A stretch of 34,514 nt of DNA, taken from positions 1-34,514 of the forward strand of contig JAUIJL010000040.1 of assembly GCA_030431255.1 (NCBI GenBank), given 5' to 3'. The notes under the pieces are model-generated. The model searched no databases and was not told the DNA's origin. It saw only the letters and a list, made by a program, of their open reading frames with translations. This DNA is from Thermoanaerobaculia bacterium. GTDB taxonomy: Bacteria > Acidobacteriota > Thermoanaerobaculia > Multivoradales > J023. This document shows, piece after piece, positions 17,616 to 25,893 of this stretch. Each line of letters opens with the position of its first letter. Position 1 is the stretch's first letter. A program made the position numbers and the translations under genes.

Positions 17616-18698
17616 ATGGACCAGACAGTTGTAACCCGGGATATCTTTTGTGTAGGGCTTGGGCAGCAATTCTCCAAGTGGTTGTGCCCTGTGCTGAAAG
17701 CCTCCGAGCCGGACTTCACCGTGCGCGGAATCTGTGACGTGAATAAGAATCGGTTGGGACGGATCGAAAAGGAGCTGGGGCTCCCTGGGCTTCAAACCGT
17801 TCGGACTTTCAACGATCTGCTGGAAGTCGCGGCGGATCGAGCTCGAGCTTCGGAGACGGAAAGCCCGATTTTTGTGATTTCAACCCCGCCTGAATGTCAC
17901 TTTGAGCAAGCCAAGAGATGTCTTGAGGCCGGCTTTCACGTCTACGTGGATAAGCCGCTGACTCCCCAAGCCGTCAGCGCTCAACATCTGGTAAGTCTGG
18001 CGAAGCAAAAGAACCTCAAAATCGTAGTCGGAGCGCAGCGTCGTTTCGAGGTGATCTTCCGCGAATTCCTAAGGGCCGCTGAGGGGATTGGGGAGATTCA
18101 AAGGTTCCGCATCCATGCCCATGGCACCTTTTGGCCGCCCCAGCCCTTCCATCCTGAGAACGCGATCATTCCGAGCGGCAACGGTTATCACCTGCTCGAC
18201 ACCCTCTGTTGGTTGGTCGAGGAGCTGGGCGGTCACCCTTCCAGTGGCCAGGTGGTCAGCGCCACCCTCCGGCGGTCCCCTAACAATCCCAGCCAATACG
18301 CCGCCTTTGAGGCATTGTTATGCTTTCAGATTCTAGGACGGCCCGTGCCGGTCACAGCCGAGTGCTCCAATCTCGGGCCGCCTAATTTTGTCGACGAAGG
18401 GTTGCTCGCCGCTGGACCCGTAGGGGAAGTACAATATCGCCGGCATTGTGCGCCGAGAAACGACGATCCTGGTGTGTTGACCCTGGCTCAGTGGGATCCC
18501 ACCCACCAAACTATGCACGGCTTGGAAGAGTTGACCAACCCGGCGGCCAAGCCCGACCGAGGGTTGCCGCTGAAGCATTTGCTCGCTCTCTTGAGCGGCA
18601 TCGAGACGGGGCCTGAGCAGTCCACCGGAGCCCACGCGTTGAGCACGCTGCGCTTGATCGACGCCATCATTAAAGACGGCTTGGAAATCGAGAATTGA
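17616..18698 (+). CDS. Gfo/Idh/MocA-family oxidoreductase 1
   Basis: A 360-aa protein starting at ATG 17616 behind GGAGG. The N-terminal Rossmann segment has a variant loop VGLGQQFSKW (13-22) rather than a standard GxGxxG. FVISTPPECHFEQAK (86-100) and VDKPLT (111-116) correspond to the family's STPxxxH and EKP motifs. GNGYHLLDTLCWL (188-200) holds the conserved H-x(2)-D pair (His192, Asp195) used in catalysis. The family uses NAD(P) to oxidise or reduce sugars, inositols and related compounds. It has the usual length, lies 25 bp after the CHAT gene and shares a start-region pattern with the second copy at 19174. The substrate cannot be inferred. Confidence 0.8.
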   Translation: MDQTVVTRDIFCVGLGQQFSKWLCPVLKASEPDFTVRGICDVNKNRLGRIEKELGLPGLQTVRTFNDLLEVAADRARASETESPIFVISTPPECHFEQAKRCLEAGFHVYVDKPLTPQAVSAQHLVSLAKQKNLKIVVGAQRRFEVIFREFLRAAEGIGEIQRFRIHAHGTFWPPQPFHPENAIIPSGNGYHLLDTLCWLVEELGGHPSSGQVVSATLRRSPNNPSQYAAFEALLCFQILGRPVPVTAECSNLGPPNFVDEGLLAAGPVGEVQYRRHCAPRNDDPGVLTLAQWDPTHQTMHGLEELTNPAAKPDRGLPLKHLLALLSGIETGPEQSTGAHALSTLRLIDAIIKDGLEIEN

Positions 18699-18700
18699 AT

Positions 18701-19111
18701 ATGCGAGTCAAGAGCTTTCACCACATTTGCATTCAGACCGAAGACTACGATGCCTCGATGCGCTTCTACACTGAGCTGCTCGGTTTTGAATTGATTAAGG
18801 AAACAGCCGGCTTTCACACCCGCGACTTTAATTCGTGGCTGCGGGGTGGCGGGGTGATGATCGAGCTGCAAACGCCGAAGCACGGAACCAGCTTTAAATC
18901 CTGGTCAAAGCTCAATGCAGGGCCCGTTCATTTCGCGCTGGTGGTGGATGACGTACGGGCCGCCTACGACGAGCTGAAAGTTGCCGGGTGGAACCATTTC
19001 AAACGGAAAAACGGCACCGAGGTCTACGAAGTCTGCGGCTCATCACTATTCAAGGTGCTCGCACCAGAAGGTACTGAAATTGAAATTCGGGACGATCCTG
19101 AAATCGGTTGA
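18701..19111 (+). CDS. VOC-superfamily (glyoxalase/dioxygenase-like) protein
   Basis: A 136-aa protein. Start ATG 18701 is preferred over TTG 18695, which overlaps the previous stop. It has two beta-alpha-beta-beta-beta modules: SFHHICIQTEDYDASMRFY opens the first and PVHFALVVDDVRAAYDELK the second. His8, His77 and Glu128 (in GTEIEIR) sit where VOC metal ligands normally lie, so a metal-dependent enzyme is plausible. Members include glyoxalase I, extradiol dioxygenases and resistance proteins. The gene is sandwiched between two Gfo/Idh/MocA genes with only 2 bp to the first, implying a joint pathway, but no substrate can be named. Confidence 0.8.
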   Translation: MRVKSFHHICIQTEDYDASMRFYTELLGFELIKETAGFHTRDFNSWLRGGGVMIELQTPKHGTSFKSWSKLNAGPVHFALVVDDVRAAYDELKVAGWNHFKRKNGTEVYEVCGSSLFKVLAPEGTEIEIRDDPEIG

Positions 19112-19173
19112 GCATCTCGGCCCGTCGGCGCATTGGGCCCCAGCGAGCTCTGCGAGTCTCTCGCTGGTCAGCC

Positions 19174-20220
19174 ATGGATAGGGGCCTGGTGAGAGCTCGG
19201 ACGCTTCTGGTCGGCTATGGAGACATGGTCCGGAATCATCATCTCCCGGCCCTGGAGTGCTCTCCAGACGGCATTCCGGTCGGCATAGTGCGGGCGAGGG
19301 CGGGAGCCTCTTGCGAGCAGGGGCTACCGGTCTTCAACGACCTCGAGCACGCTTTGGAGGCCCTAAGTCCCGACCTCGTGGTGATCTCGACCCCCCACCG
19401 TCTCCACTTCGAGCAGACCCGATGTTGTCTTCTCCACGGATGCCACGTTCTTGTGGACAAGCCCACGGCGTTGCATCTCGATGAGGTGGAAGCTCTCGTT
19501 GCGCTCGCAGCCTCCCGCGGGAAATTGTTGGTCGAAGGCCTACAGAGACGCTACGAAGAGCTAATGTGCGTATTTCGTGAGCTCATTGGTCAAGGGAGGC
19601 TCGGGGACCTTCGAATGGTCCACGGGTTCTTTGCCCATCGCTTTGGGGCGATGCCCGAGGGCAGTTGGAGAGCTGACCCTCAAAGCGTGGGAAATGGTAT
19701 CTTGGACGATAGCGCGGTCCACCTGATCGATCTCTTAGTGGCGATGGCGGGGGAAGGCCAGAAAGAGCTCCGCCTGCACTTCTTGTCGAGCCCGGTCAAT
19801 GGGATGTGCCATTCTTTCAGCGCGATGTACAAAACGGAGCGGGAGACTCTGGTATCTGCCGTCGGCAGCTACTTGTCGCCGGCGCATTCCGTGCAGGAAG
19901 AAATCTCCGTGCTCGGCACGAAAGGCTCACTTTTTGGACGCCGCTTCTGTATTGAGCACAATATTGAGCCGCCCATGGTGGTCTTCAAAAGCGCTGACGG
20001 CGGAGAGGTGGTCGATTTCGACCTATCGCAGCGCCCTTCGGGAAGAGCGTTGCCCCTGAAAACCATCCTTTCCGTTCTCTCCGGCCGAAGTGACCGCAGC
20101 CTGCTCAAGACCGAAGCCCATCAAACCCTCGGTAGCCACCGGGTGCTCGACTTGATGCGTCGGGCGGCGGTTGTGCCCCTTGAGCGGTCTGGGGGACTCA
20201 CGCCTGGAATTTCGCTGTAG
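19174..20220 (+). CDS. Gfo/Idh/MocA-family oxidoreductase 2
   Basis: A 348-aa protein. ATG 19174 is chosen because its N-terminus MDRGLVRARTLLVGYG aligns with MDQTVVTRDIFCVGLG of the first oxidoreductase. An in-frame TTG at 19108 overlapping the VOC stop is an alternative. Visible motifs are VGYGDMVRNHHLPAL (13-27), VISTPHRLHFEQ (70-81), VDKPTAL (94-100) and GNGILDDSAVHLIDL (173-187; His183, Asp186). As in the first copy, the usual EKP is DKP. The two are clearly paralogous in layout but diverged in sequence, suggesting two steps of one pathway or a hetero-oligomer. Confidence 0.8.
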   Translation: MDRGLVRARTLLVGYGDMVRNHHLPALECSPDGIPVGIVRARAGASCEQGLPVFNDLEHALEALSPDLVVISTPHRLHFEQTRCCLLHGCHVLVDKPTALHLDEVEALVALAASRGKLLVEGLQRRYEELMCVFRELIGQGRLGDLRMVHGFFAHRFGAMPEGSWRADPQSVGNGILDDSAVHLIDLLVAMAGEGQKELRLHFLSSPVNGMCHSFSAMYKTERETLVSAVGSYLSPAHSVQEEISVLGTKGSLFGRRFCIEHNIEPPMVVFKSADGGEVVDFDLSQRPSGRALPLKTILSVLSGRSDRSLLKTEAHQTLGSHRVLDLMRRAAVVPLERSGGLTPGISL

Positions 20221-20270
20221 TACGCGAATAGGAGAATTGCCGGGTCTCATAGGCGACCGGAAAGGTGCGA

Positions 20271-20296
20271 TGAAAAGAAGTGCTGAAAAGAAGTGC
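20271..20296 (+). repeat. 13-bp tandem duplication at the start of the lipoprotein gene
   Basis: TGAAAAGAAGTGC is present twice in direct succession (20271-20283, 20284-20296). Removing one copy would join ATG at 20270 directly to AAAAGAAGTGCCACG in the reading frame of the lipoprotein (MKRSAT...). With the duplication, that ATG is out of frame and the only in-frame start at this point is GTG 20280. Confidence 0.85.
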
Positions 20297-21383
20297 CACG
20301 TTGTTTCTGAAGTCGACGGTCCATCGCTGCTTATGGCTGCTGCCGCTGTTGCTCTGCCTCAGCGGCTGCGCCGGCTCCTTGAGCCGTCTCGAGCTTGAGC
20401 GAGCCGACCTTGAGCCCGACGATCTGCCGGGCGTCGAACACGTTGCGGTGACCTATTTCGGGGCTTCCGGGCTCCTGTTGCGCCGTGGCGACGAAGCGAT
20501 CCTGGTGGATCCCTTTTTTTCCAATCCGGGGCTGTTGAGGACGTTGGCGGGTCGAATCCGGACCCGTCCCGATCGGGTGGACGCGCTGCTGCCTGAGGTC
20601 GACGACGTCTCTGCCATTCTGGTCAGCCACAGCCACTACGATCATTTGATGGACGTGTCTCACGTGGCGCTCACCAAGGCGCCTCGGGCTGTTGTCTACA
20701 CCAGTCGCACCGGCACCTGCATTCTCGATTCGGAATTCTCTCGGGCCGACGCGCTGGACCGTCTGAAAGCGATGGGTGACCCTCCGTGTCGGCCTGAGGT
20801 GGACCAGGAACCGCTGAAACCCAAGGAGTGGATCGATGTGACCCCGCGTCTGCGATTCATGCCTCTGCTCTCGGAGCACGCACCGCACTTCCGAGGGAGA
20901 TCCCTTTACGGAGGCACGCGCGCACAGCCCCTAGGCAAGGTGCCGAACCGTGCCTCGAATTACCGCAAAGGGCGGGTCTTCGCATTCGTGATCGAGTTTC
21001 TGACCGTCACCCACGACCAAACCAGGGTCGACTTTCGGGTCTATCTTCAGGGCTCCGCCTCAAACGCAGGGCAAGGTCTTCCACTAGAGGACCTCAAGGA
21101 ATTCGATCTGGCGATTCTCGCCGCGGCCGGTCACCACGAGGTTCAGGGATATCCTGGGTCCATCTTGAAGCGGCTGCGGCCCGAGCACTTGCTGGTCTCC
21201 CATTGGGAAGATTTTTTTGCCGCTCCGCAAAAACCCCTGAAAACCGTACGCGGCACCGACGTGCGGGAATTCCTCGATAAGGTCGAAGATTCTCGCAAAG
21301 AGCTTCCGAAGCTCGGTCCCAGCCGACTGCTGGCACCCGGTAGCCGAGCCGTTTATCCTGTCCGCGACGCGAAACCTAGATAG
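20280..21383 (+). CDS. Metallo-beta-lactamase-fold lipoprotein
   Basis: A 367-aa protein. The N-terminus has Lys/Arg residues, a hydrophobic stretch LLPLLLCL and lipobox LSGC, so it is a predicted lipoprotein. Residues about 54-80 (VAVTYFGASGLLLRRGDEAI then LVDPFF) and SHSHYDHLMDV near 115-125 show an MBL fold with the HxHxDH zinc motif; HAPHFRGRS and VSHWEDFF provide later His ligands. The pattern resembles UlaG/NAPE-PLD-like hydrolases rather than beta-lactamases. The presumed start is GTG 20280, displaced by a 13-bp duplication. It lies 59 bp after the second oxidoreductase and may be the last gene of the CHAT operon or a separate unit. Confidence 0.8.
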   Translation: MLKRSATLFLKSTVHRCLWLLPLLLCLSGCAGSLSRLELERADLEPDDLPGVEHVAVTYFGASGLLLRRGDEAILVDPFFSNPGLLRTLAGRIRTRPDRVDALLPEVDDVSAILVSHSHYDHLMDVSHVALTKAPRAVVYTSRTGTCILDSEFSRADALDRLKAMGDPPCRPEVDQEPLKPKEWIDVTPRLRFMPLLSEHAPHFRGRSLYGGTRAQPLGKVPNRASNYRKGRVFAFVIEFLTVTHDQTRVDFRVYLQGSASNAGQGLPLEDLKEFDLAILAAAGHHEVQGYPGSILKRLRPEHLLVSHWEDFFAAPQKPLKTVRGTDVREFLDKVEDSRKELPKLGPSRLLAPGSRAVYPVRDAKPR

Positions 21384-21672
21384 CGACCCCATGCTTCGCG
21401 CTCGGCTGCGACGCCGTCATGTCAGGCAGCTGCCCGTGTGCTCATGAACGCTCAGGTAGACGAAGTGGCGTTGCAAGAAAACTCAATCCTCCGAATGTAA
21501 AAGGTTCCGAATGCAAAAAGCTTGAAACATAAAAGAGGATGAGCGAAGGTGGACGGCAAGCCCAAAAAATGGTGTCGACACCGAATCGACGATGGTAACC
21601 TCCCAACGAGTCACGCTCATTGCGTGGCTTCCTCCCTACTAAGAACACGCGTTAATAGAACTAATTTTCCGC
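21384..21672. other. Gene-free stretch after the MBL lipoprotein
   Basis: No convincing gene, promoter or structured RNA is visible. Short frames on the minus strand lack ribosome binding sites. The sequence is more AT-rich than neighbouring genes. Confidence 0.4.
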
Positions 21673-21721
21673 AATAAGTGAAAGATCCCGCCGGAATGAG
21701 GCCGGGGATCTTTCACTTATT
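21673..21721 (+). terminator. Strong 17-bp terminator-like hairpin
   Basis: AATAAGTGAAAGATCCC (21673-21689) pairs perfectly with GGGATCTTTCACTTATT (21705-21721) around a 15-base loop, and TTTTCGCTTT follows on the plus strand. It would end plus-strand transcripts from the MBL operon. A second small palindrome, CGCTTTAAAAGCG, follows directly. Confidence 0.75.
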
Positions 21722-21865
21722 TTCGCTTTAAAAGCGCGGCTCCGATGGCCGCGAAGAGCAGGGCGAGCAGCGCCAGGCCAGACCCCGCACCGACAGGTTA
21801 CGGCACGGTGAATCCGAAGTCGATCGAGTGGTCGTTGGCCCCGGGGCCGCCAGCCAGGCGCAGGC
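21717..21865 (-). pseudogene. Truncated 3' end of a surface-protein gene with C-terminal membrane anchor
   Basis: The minus-strand frame ending at TAA 21717-21719 encodes GSGLALLALLFAAIGAALLK followed by RK and stop: a hydrophobic helix plus basic tail, as in IPTL/PEP-CTERM-type sorting signals. Upstream in the same frame lies LRLAGGPGANDHSIDFGFTV, typical of the end of SdrD-B-like surface domains. A single in-frame TAA (21798-21800) separates the two. The coding character stops exactly where a GTGCCACGT repeat starts at 21866. This is best read as a gene remnant whose 5' part was lost at the repeat. Confidence 0.6.
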
Positions 21866-21885
21866 AGGTGCCACGTAGTTTCCTA
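21866..21885 (+). repeat. Single GTGCCACGTAGTTTCC element
   Basis: One copy of AGGTGCCACGTAGTTTCCTA, identical in its core to the arrays at 15106 and 25758. It abuts the truncated surface-protein gene. Confidence 0.85.
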
Positions 21886-21989
21886 CGGTTCTTTGAGATC
21901 GCAGAACGTGACAAACGCCGGTCGGAAATTCGACCGGCGTTGGTCTTCGACTGAGCGGTTTGGGGCCCGCTCCGGGTCAAATGGACGCC

Positions 21990-24900
21990 TCAGTCGGAGT
22001 CGGTCCACTGAGAGGTGTCGCCGGATTCGAAACCGTCGGCGAAGAGGCCCGAGCGGATTTGGACGTTGGAGGTCAGCTCGTCGCCGGCCGGTGAGGCGAA
22101 GGACGGAGCCGGATCCTGGGAGATGGCGAGCCCACCTTCGAAGAGCTCGGTGGCGGGCACGCCGACTTCTATGACGATCCCTTCTGGAAGAGCTTGCTGA
22201 CTGAGCTCAGCAATCGCAACGTCGAGCTCACCGTCGGTGTCGCTTTCACTCCAGAGCACAGTGACCGACCCCGGCCGACCCTGAGGGAATCGCAGCAGAT
22301 CGGGCACACCATCGGCGTCGGCATCGACTGACCCAAGGTCGAAGAGGGCCGGGTCGAGGTCCAGGGAAAGGGCAAAGCCGCCGATGGGATGCACGGGTCC
22401 GAGCTGCTGCAAGGTCAGCTGCTGTGACGTCACCTCGAGACGAATCCACGACACCCCGGATTCCCATCGGGTCGAGACCTCAAGCTCGCTTTGGTTTTGG
22501 AGCTCGCCGGTGAAGCCGCACGCGGTTTCGGTGCTCAGCAGATGCGAGCAGACCAAGTCCGCTACTCGGATTTGGAGGTCGTCATTGGCATCGCAGCCCA
22601 CGGGGCTTCCGGAGAACGTGCCGCCCGGGGCGTCGATCCAAGCTTCGCCGTCAGCGTCGAAAATTTCGAGCGCCGTGGCTTCGAGATCGGCGGAATCGAC
22701 CATGCCGTCGGCGTTGCAATCCCCTCGGTCGCCGGACCAAATCCGCACCACACCGTTGCCGGCGTTGCCGGAAATGCTCTGCCCTAGGCTCGTTTCAAAG
22801 CCCACCTCGGGGTCGAGGGCGAAATCCACGGCGGCGTCGGTGGACGAGCCCGGGGCCGCGGAGCAGGTGGTCTGGAAGCCGAGGGTCAGCAGGGCACCGT
22901 CGGGCAGCCCGCCGTCCACGCCGTCGAGCAAGCTGAGGGAGAGATCCAGCTCACCGTCGGTGTCGAGGGGGTCGAAGGCGATGTCGACACCGAGCACCTC
23001 GGGCAGCTGAGGCTCGATTTGGTCCGGAATGCCGTCGCCGTTGAGGTCGGGGTTGAGGCAGGCCTCATCGTAGTCGATGGAAAAAGTTGTCGATTCCAGG
23101 GATCGACCGTCGGTTTGGAGCTCGATGGGGATCTCCACCCAAGATGAGACCGCGGCGTGGGCGAGCGGGGGCAAGCTGAGGCTCGGCGGTGAAAAACACG
23201 TGTATTTGGCCATCTTCATGGAAGGCAGACCGTCCACTGTGGTGAAGCCGCCGCCGAGGTATAAGGAGGATCGAGTGCCGTCGTGGTAGGGCACCATGGC
23301 GTTGATCGATCCGTTGACGCCGTCGCCCATGGGTTGCCATTGAGATCCGTCCCATCGGGCGAGATGGCTCACCGGTGTGGCTCCTGAGAATTGGAAATAA
23401 CCCCCGGCATAGATGGCAGGGCCGGTGCCGTCGTCGAAAGCGCCCAAGCCGAAGACCAAATCGTTGAGACCCGCGCCCATCGCCGACCATCCGCTGCCGT
23501 TCCATTTTGCGATTCGGTACGCGACGGCTCCGTCGGCGGCGGTGAAGTCGCCGCCCGCGTAGAGGGCGGGCCCGTTGCCGTCGTCGAGGGTCGCCAAACG
23601 ACGGATCCGGTTGTTCGTGCCACCACCCAGATTGGACCAGCTCGTTCCGTCCCATTTCGCGATATTGGCGGCTGCGACTCCGCCCGCGGTCGTAAAATCG
23701 CCGCCGGCATAGAGTGCCGGACCGTCGCCGTCGTCAAAGACCGCCAGGGAACGGACCCTTGTGCCGATTCCGGTACCCATGCCCGTGCCGAGTGTCGACC
23801 ATGAGGTGCCGTCCCATTTGGCGATGTAGCCGGCCGTCCTGCCATCGATTTGGAAGAAGTCGCCGGCTATGTAGAGCGCTGGGCCGTTGCCGTCGTCGAA
23901 AACCGCAAGGTCTAAAATTGAGCCATTGAAGGTCAGCTCGAGTGACGACCATGCGCTGCCGTTCCATTTGGCGATGCTGTCGGCGGGTACCCCACCGGCG
24001 TCGGCGAACGAGCCGGCGGCATACAGCGCTGGGCCGTTGCCGTCGTCAAAGACGGCTAGGGTGTTGACGATGTTGTCGATGCCGGATCTCAGGGGGTGCC
24101 AGCCCGTTCCGTCCCATCTGGCAACATGCCGGGCGCTGATGTCACCCGCGGTGCGGAAGAGTCCGGCGGCATAGAGTGCAGGGCCGTTGCCGTCGTCGAA
24201 CGTTGCGAGGTCGTGAGCTTGCGAGCTCAGCCCCGATCCGGTGGGTGGATCGCTACTGACCGCGCTCCACGTGGAGCCGTCCCAAGTCGCAATACCGTTG
24301 GCCTTACCGGGAATCGTGAGAGCGCCTCCGGCGAGGAGCTTCGGGCCGCTGCCGTCGTTGAAGACGCTTAGGTGTACCACGGCGTTTTCAAATTGCGAGC
24401 TCAGCGAGTGCCAAGCTTGACCGTCCCATTTGGCGATTCGCCCAGCGGAGACCCCGCCCGCGGTCCGGAACGAGCCTCCGACAAAGAGAGCCGACCCACT
24501 GCCGTCGTCGAAGACGGTCAAGTCGTAAGCCCAGCTCCCGACCCCGGCCCCTAAGGGTGACCACTGTGAGCCGTCCCATTTGGCGATTCGATCGGCGGCC
24601 ACGCCGTTGACGGAGGTGAATTCTCCCCCCACGTAGAGAGCCGACCCGCTGCCGTCATCGAAGGTGTCGAGGGCTCGAACGGGTTGGTCGGTGCCCGTGC
24701 CCATCGCCGACCAAACGGTGCCGTCCCACTTGGCGAGATGTTGGGCGCCGGTCGCTCCAGCGCTAGTGAACTTGCCTCCCGCGTAGAGGGCAGATCCGTT
24801 GCCGTCGTCAAAAACGTGTAGGGCATGGACTTGGTCGCTCGCACCCACGCCCACGCCCACACCGACCGCCGACCAAGCCGTGCCGTCCCACCTCGCGATG

Positions 24901-25529
24901 TTGTGGGCTTCGGTCCCACCGGCCTCGGAGAAGTATCCACCGGCATAGAGGGCGGGGCCGTTGCCGTCGTCGTAGACGGCCAATGTTTGAGCCCGGTGGG
25001 TGCCCAGACCTTGACCCAGAGGATGCCAAGCGGTGCCGTCCCACCTTGCGATGCGATCCGTGTTGACATCTCCGGCTTGGGTGAAGGATCCGGCGGCATA
25101 GAGCGAGGGTCCGCTGCCGTCGTCGTAGACCGCGAGGGCGTAGACTGTATCGTTCGTGCCGGAGCCCAAGGGGTGCCAGCTCGTGCCGTCCCACATGGCG
25201 ATATTTGAGATCTTGGTGCTGTTGGCGGCTTGGAACGCACCGCCCACATAAAGCGCAGGGCCGTTACCGTCGTCGAATGTGACACTGCTCAGCACGCCGC
25301 CTACCAAGTCGCGTTGATAGAAGTTTGGTGACCATTCACAGTGTTCTAGTGCAGTGGATCCCTTGGAGTCGGCCGATCCTTGGATCGGTTGCGAGACCTC
25401 CTCAGCGACCTTGTTGTGCCAGGAATCTCGAAAGAGTGGTTTTTGCGGTTGGGCCGCAGACGCGCCGGAAAGGAGGAGGGAAAGGACTATGGGACCGGAA
25501 AAAAAGACACGGCAAAGCGCTCGAATCAT
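21990..25529 (-). CDS. Large secreted propeller-repeat protein with dockerin-like segment and FADGFESGD tail
   Basis: A 1179-aa protein starting at ATG 25527-25529, with GGAG nine bases upstream. A signal peptide (MIRALCRVFFSG..., cleavage near ASA) is followed by 14 repeats of roughly 45-60 residues. Each has a DDGNGPALYAGG-type strand and an IAKWDGTSWSNLG-type turn, likely forming one or two beta-propellers. After the repeats come a cohesin-like beta domain with a DLNGDGIPD loop, a dockerin-like segment (GDCNADGMVDSADLEATAL, then VGCDANDDLQIRVADLVC) with two calcium-loop-like motifs, a second cohesin-like domain, and the tail LFADGFESGDTSQWTDSD. The tail is shared with the protein at 1531-2166. 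A role in surface adhesion or complex assembly is inferred. The strong similarity among repeats suggests expansion by recombination. Confidence 0.8.
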   Translation of the reverse strand: MIRALCRVFFSGPIVLSLLLSGASAAQPQKPLFRDSWHNKVAEEVSQPIQGSADSKGSTALEHCEWSPNFYQRDLVGGVLSSVTFDDGNGPALYVGGAFQAANSTKISNIAMWDGTSWHPLGSGTNDTVYALAVYDDGSGPSLYAAGSFTQAGDVNTDRIARWDGTAWHPLGQGLGTHRAQTLAVYDDGNGPALYAGGYFSEAGGTEAHNIARWDGTAWSAVGVGVGVGASDQVHALHVFDDGNGSALYAGGKFTSAGATGAQHLAKWDGTVWSAMGTGTDQPVRALDTFDDGSGSALYVGGEFTSVNGVAADRIAKWDGSQWSPLGAGVGSWAYDLTVFDDGSGSALFVGGSFRTAGGVSAGRIAKWDGQAWHSLSSQFENAVVHLSVFNDGSGPKLLAGGALTIPGKANGIATWDGSTWSAVSSDPPTGSGLSSQAHDLATFDDGNGPALYAAGLFRTAGDISARHVARWDGTGWHPLRSGIDNIVNTLAVFDDGNGPALYAAGSFADAGGVPADSIAKWNGSAWSSLELTFNGSILDLAVFDDGNGPALYIAGDFFQIDGRTAGYIAKWDGTSWSTLGTGMGTGIGTRVRSLAVFDDGDGPALYAGGDFTTAGGVAAANIAKWDGTSWSNLGGGTNNRIRRLATLDDGNGPALYAGGDFTAADGAVAYRIAKWNGSGWSAMGAGLNDLVFGLGAFDDGTGPAIYAGGYFQFSGATPVSHLARWDGSQWQPMGDGVNGSINAMVPYHDGTRSSLYLGGGFTTVDGLPSMKMAKYTCFSPPSLSLPPLAHAAVSSWVEIPIELQTDGRSLESTTFSIDYDEACLNPDLNGDGIPDQIEPQLPEVLGVDIAFDPLDTDGELDLSLSLLDGVDGGLPDGALLTLGFQTTCSAAPGSSTDAAVDFALDPEVGFETSLGQSISGNAGNGVVRIWSGDRGDCNADGMVDSADLEATALEIFDADGEAWIDAPGGTFSGSPVGCDANDDLQIRVADLVCSHLLSTETACGFTGELQNQSELEVSTRWESGVSWIRLEVTSQQLTLQQLGPVHPIGGFALSLDLDPALFDLGSVDADADGVPDLLRFPQGRPGSVTVLWSESDTDGELDVAIAELSQQALPEGIVIEVGVPATELFEGGLAISQDPAPSFASPAGDELTSNVQIRSGLFADGFESGDTSQWTDSD

Positions 25530-25757
25530 ATACAGATTCTCCAGAGTTAAATTGTGACTAGAAACCCGAGGTGGGCAGCTCGTCATGTTACGAGCGCATG
25601 ACGATTTCTATTCACTTTTTCTGAGAGCTTTCTGGAAAGTCTGGCTAGAGCCACGCGCTTTGCGGTACGCAGCTCGAGAGCCGTCTAGGTCGAGCTCTGG
25701 TCGGTGTCGATCGGTCTCCAGATCAACCCGCTGATCTCTTGGAAGTGCGGCGTGCGA

Positions 25758-25860
25758 GAAGGTGCCACGTAGTTTCCTGAGGGCCGAGCGAGAAGGTGCC
25801 ACGTAGTTTCCTGAGAAGGTGCCACGTAGTTTCCTGAGAAGGTGCCACGTAGTTTCCTGG
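25758..25860 (+). repeat. Four GTGCCACGTAGTTTCC repeats (23-bp unit)
   Basis: Copies start at 25758, 25792, 25815 and 25838. The last three are contiguous with a 23-bp period, and the first is separated by 11 bp. The core GGTGCCACGTAGTTTCC matches the 15106 array, but the linker is CTGA instead of CGGGAG. The array lies between the response regulator end (25894) and the upstream region of the propeller-protein gene. Confidence 0.95.
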
Positions 25861-25893
25861 GCCTCCAGCGAGCTCGGTCTAGGGTTTGGAGGA

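Noticed and set aside
25608-25802. Small minus-strand ORF between the propeller gene and the regulator
   Set aside because: It translates the repeat array (RKLRGTF-type residues) and has no ribosome binding site.
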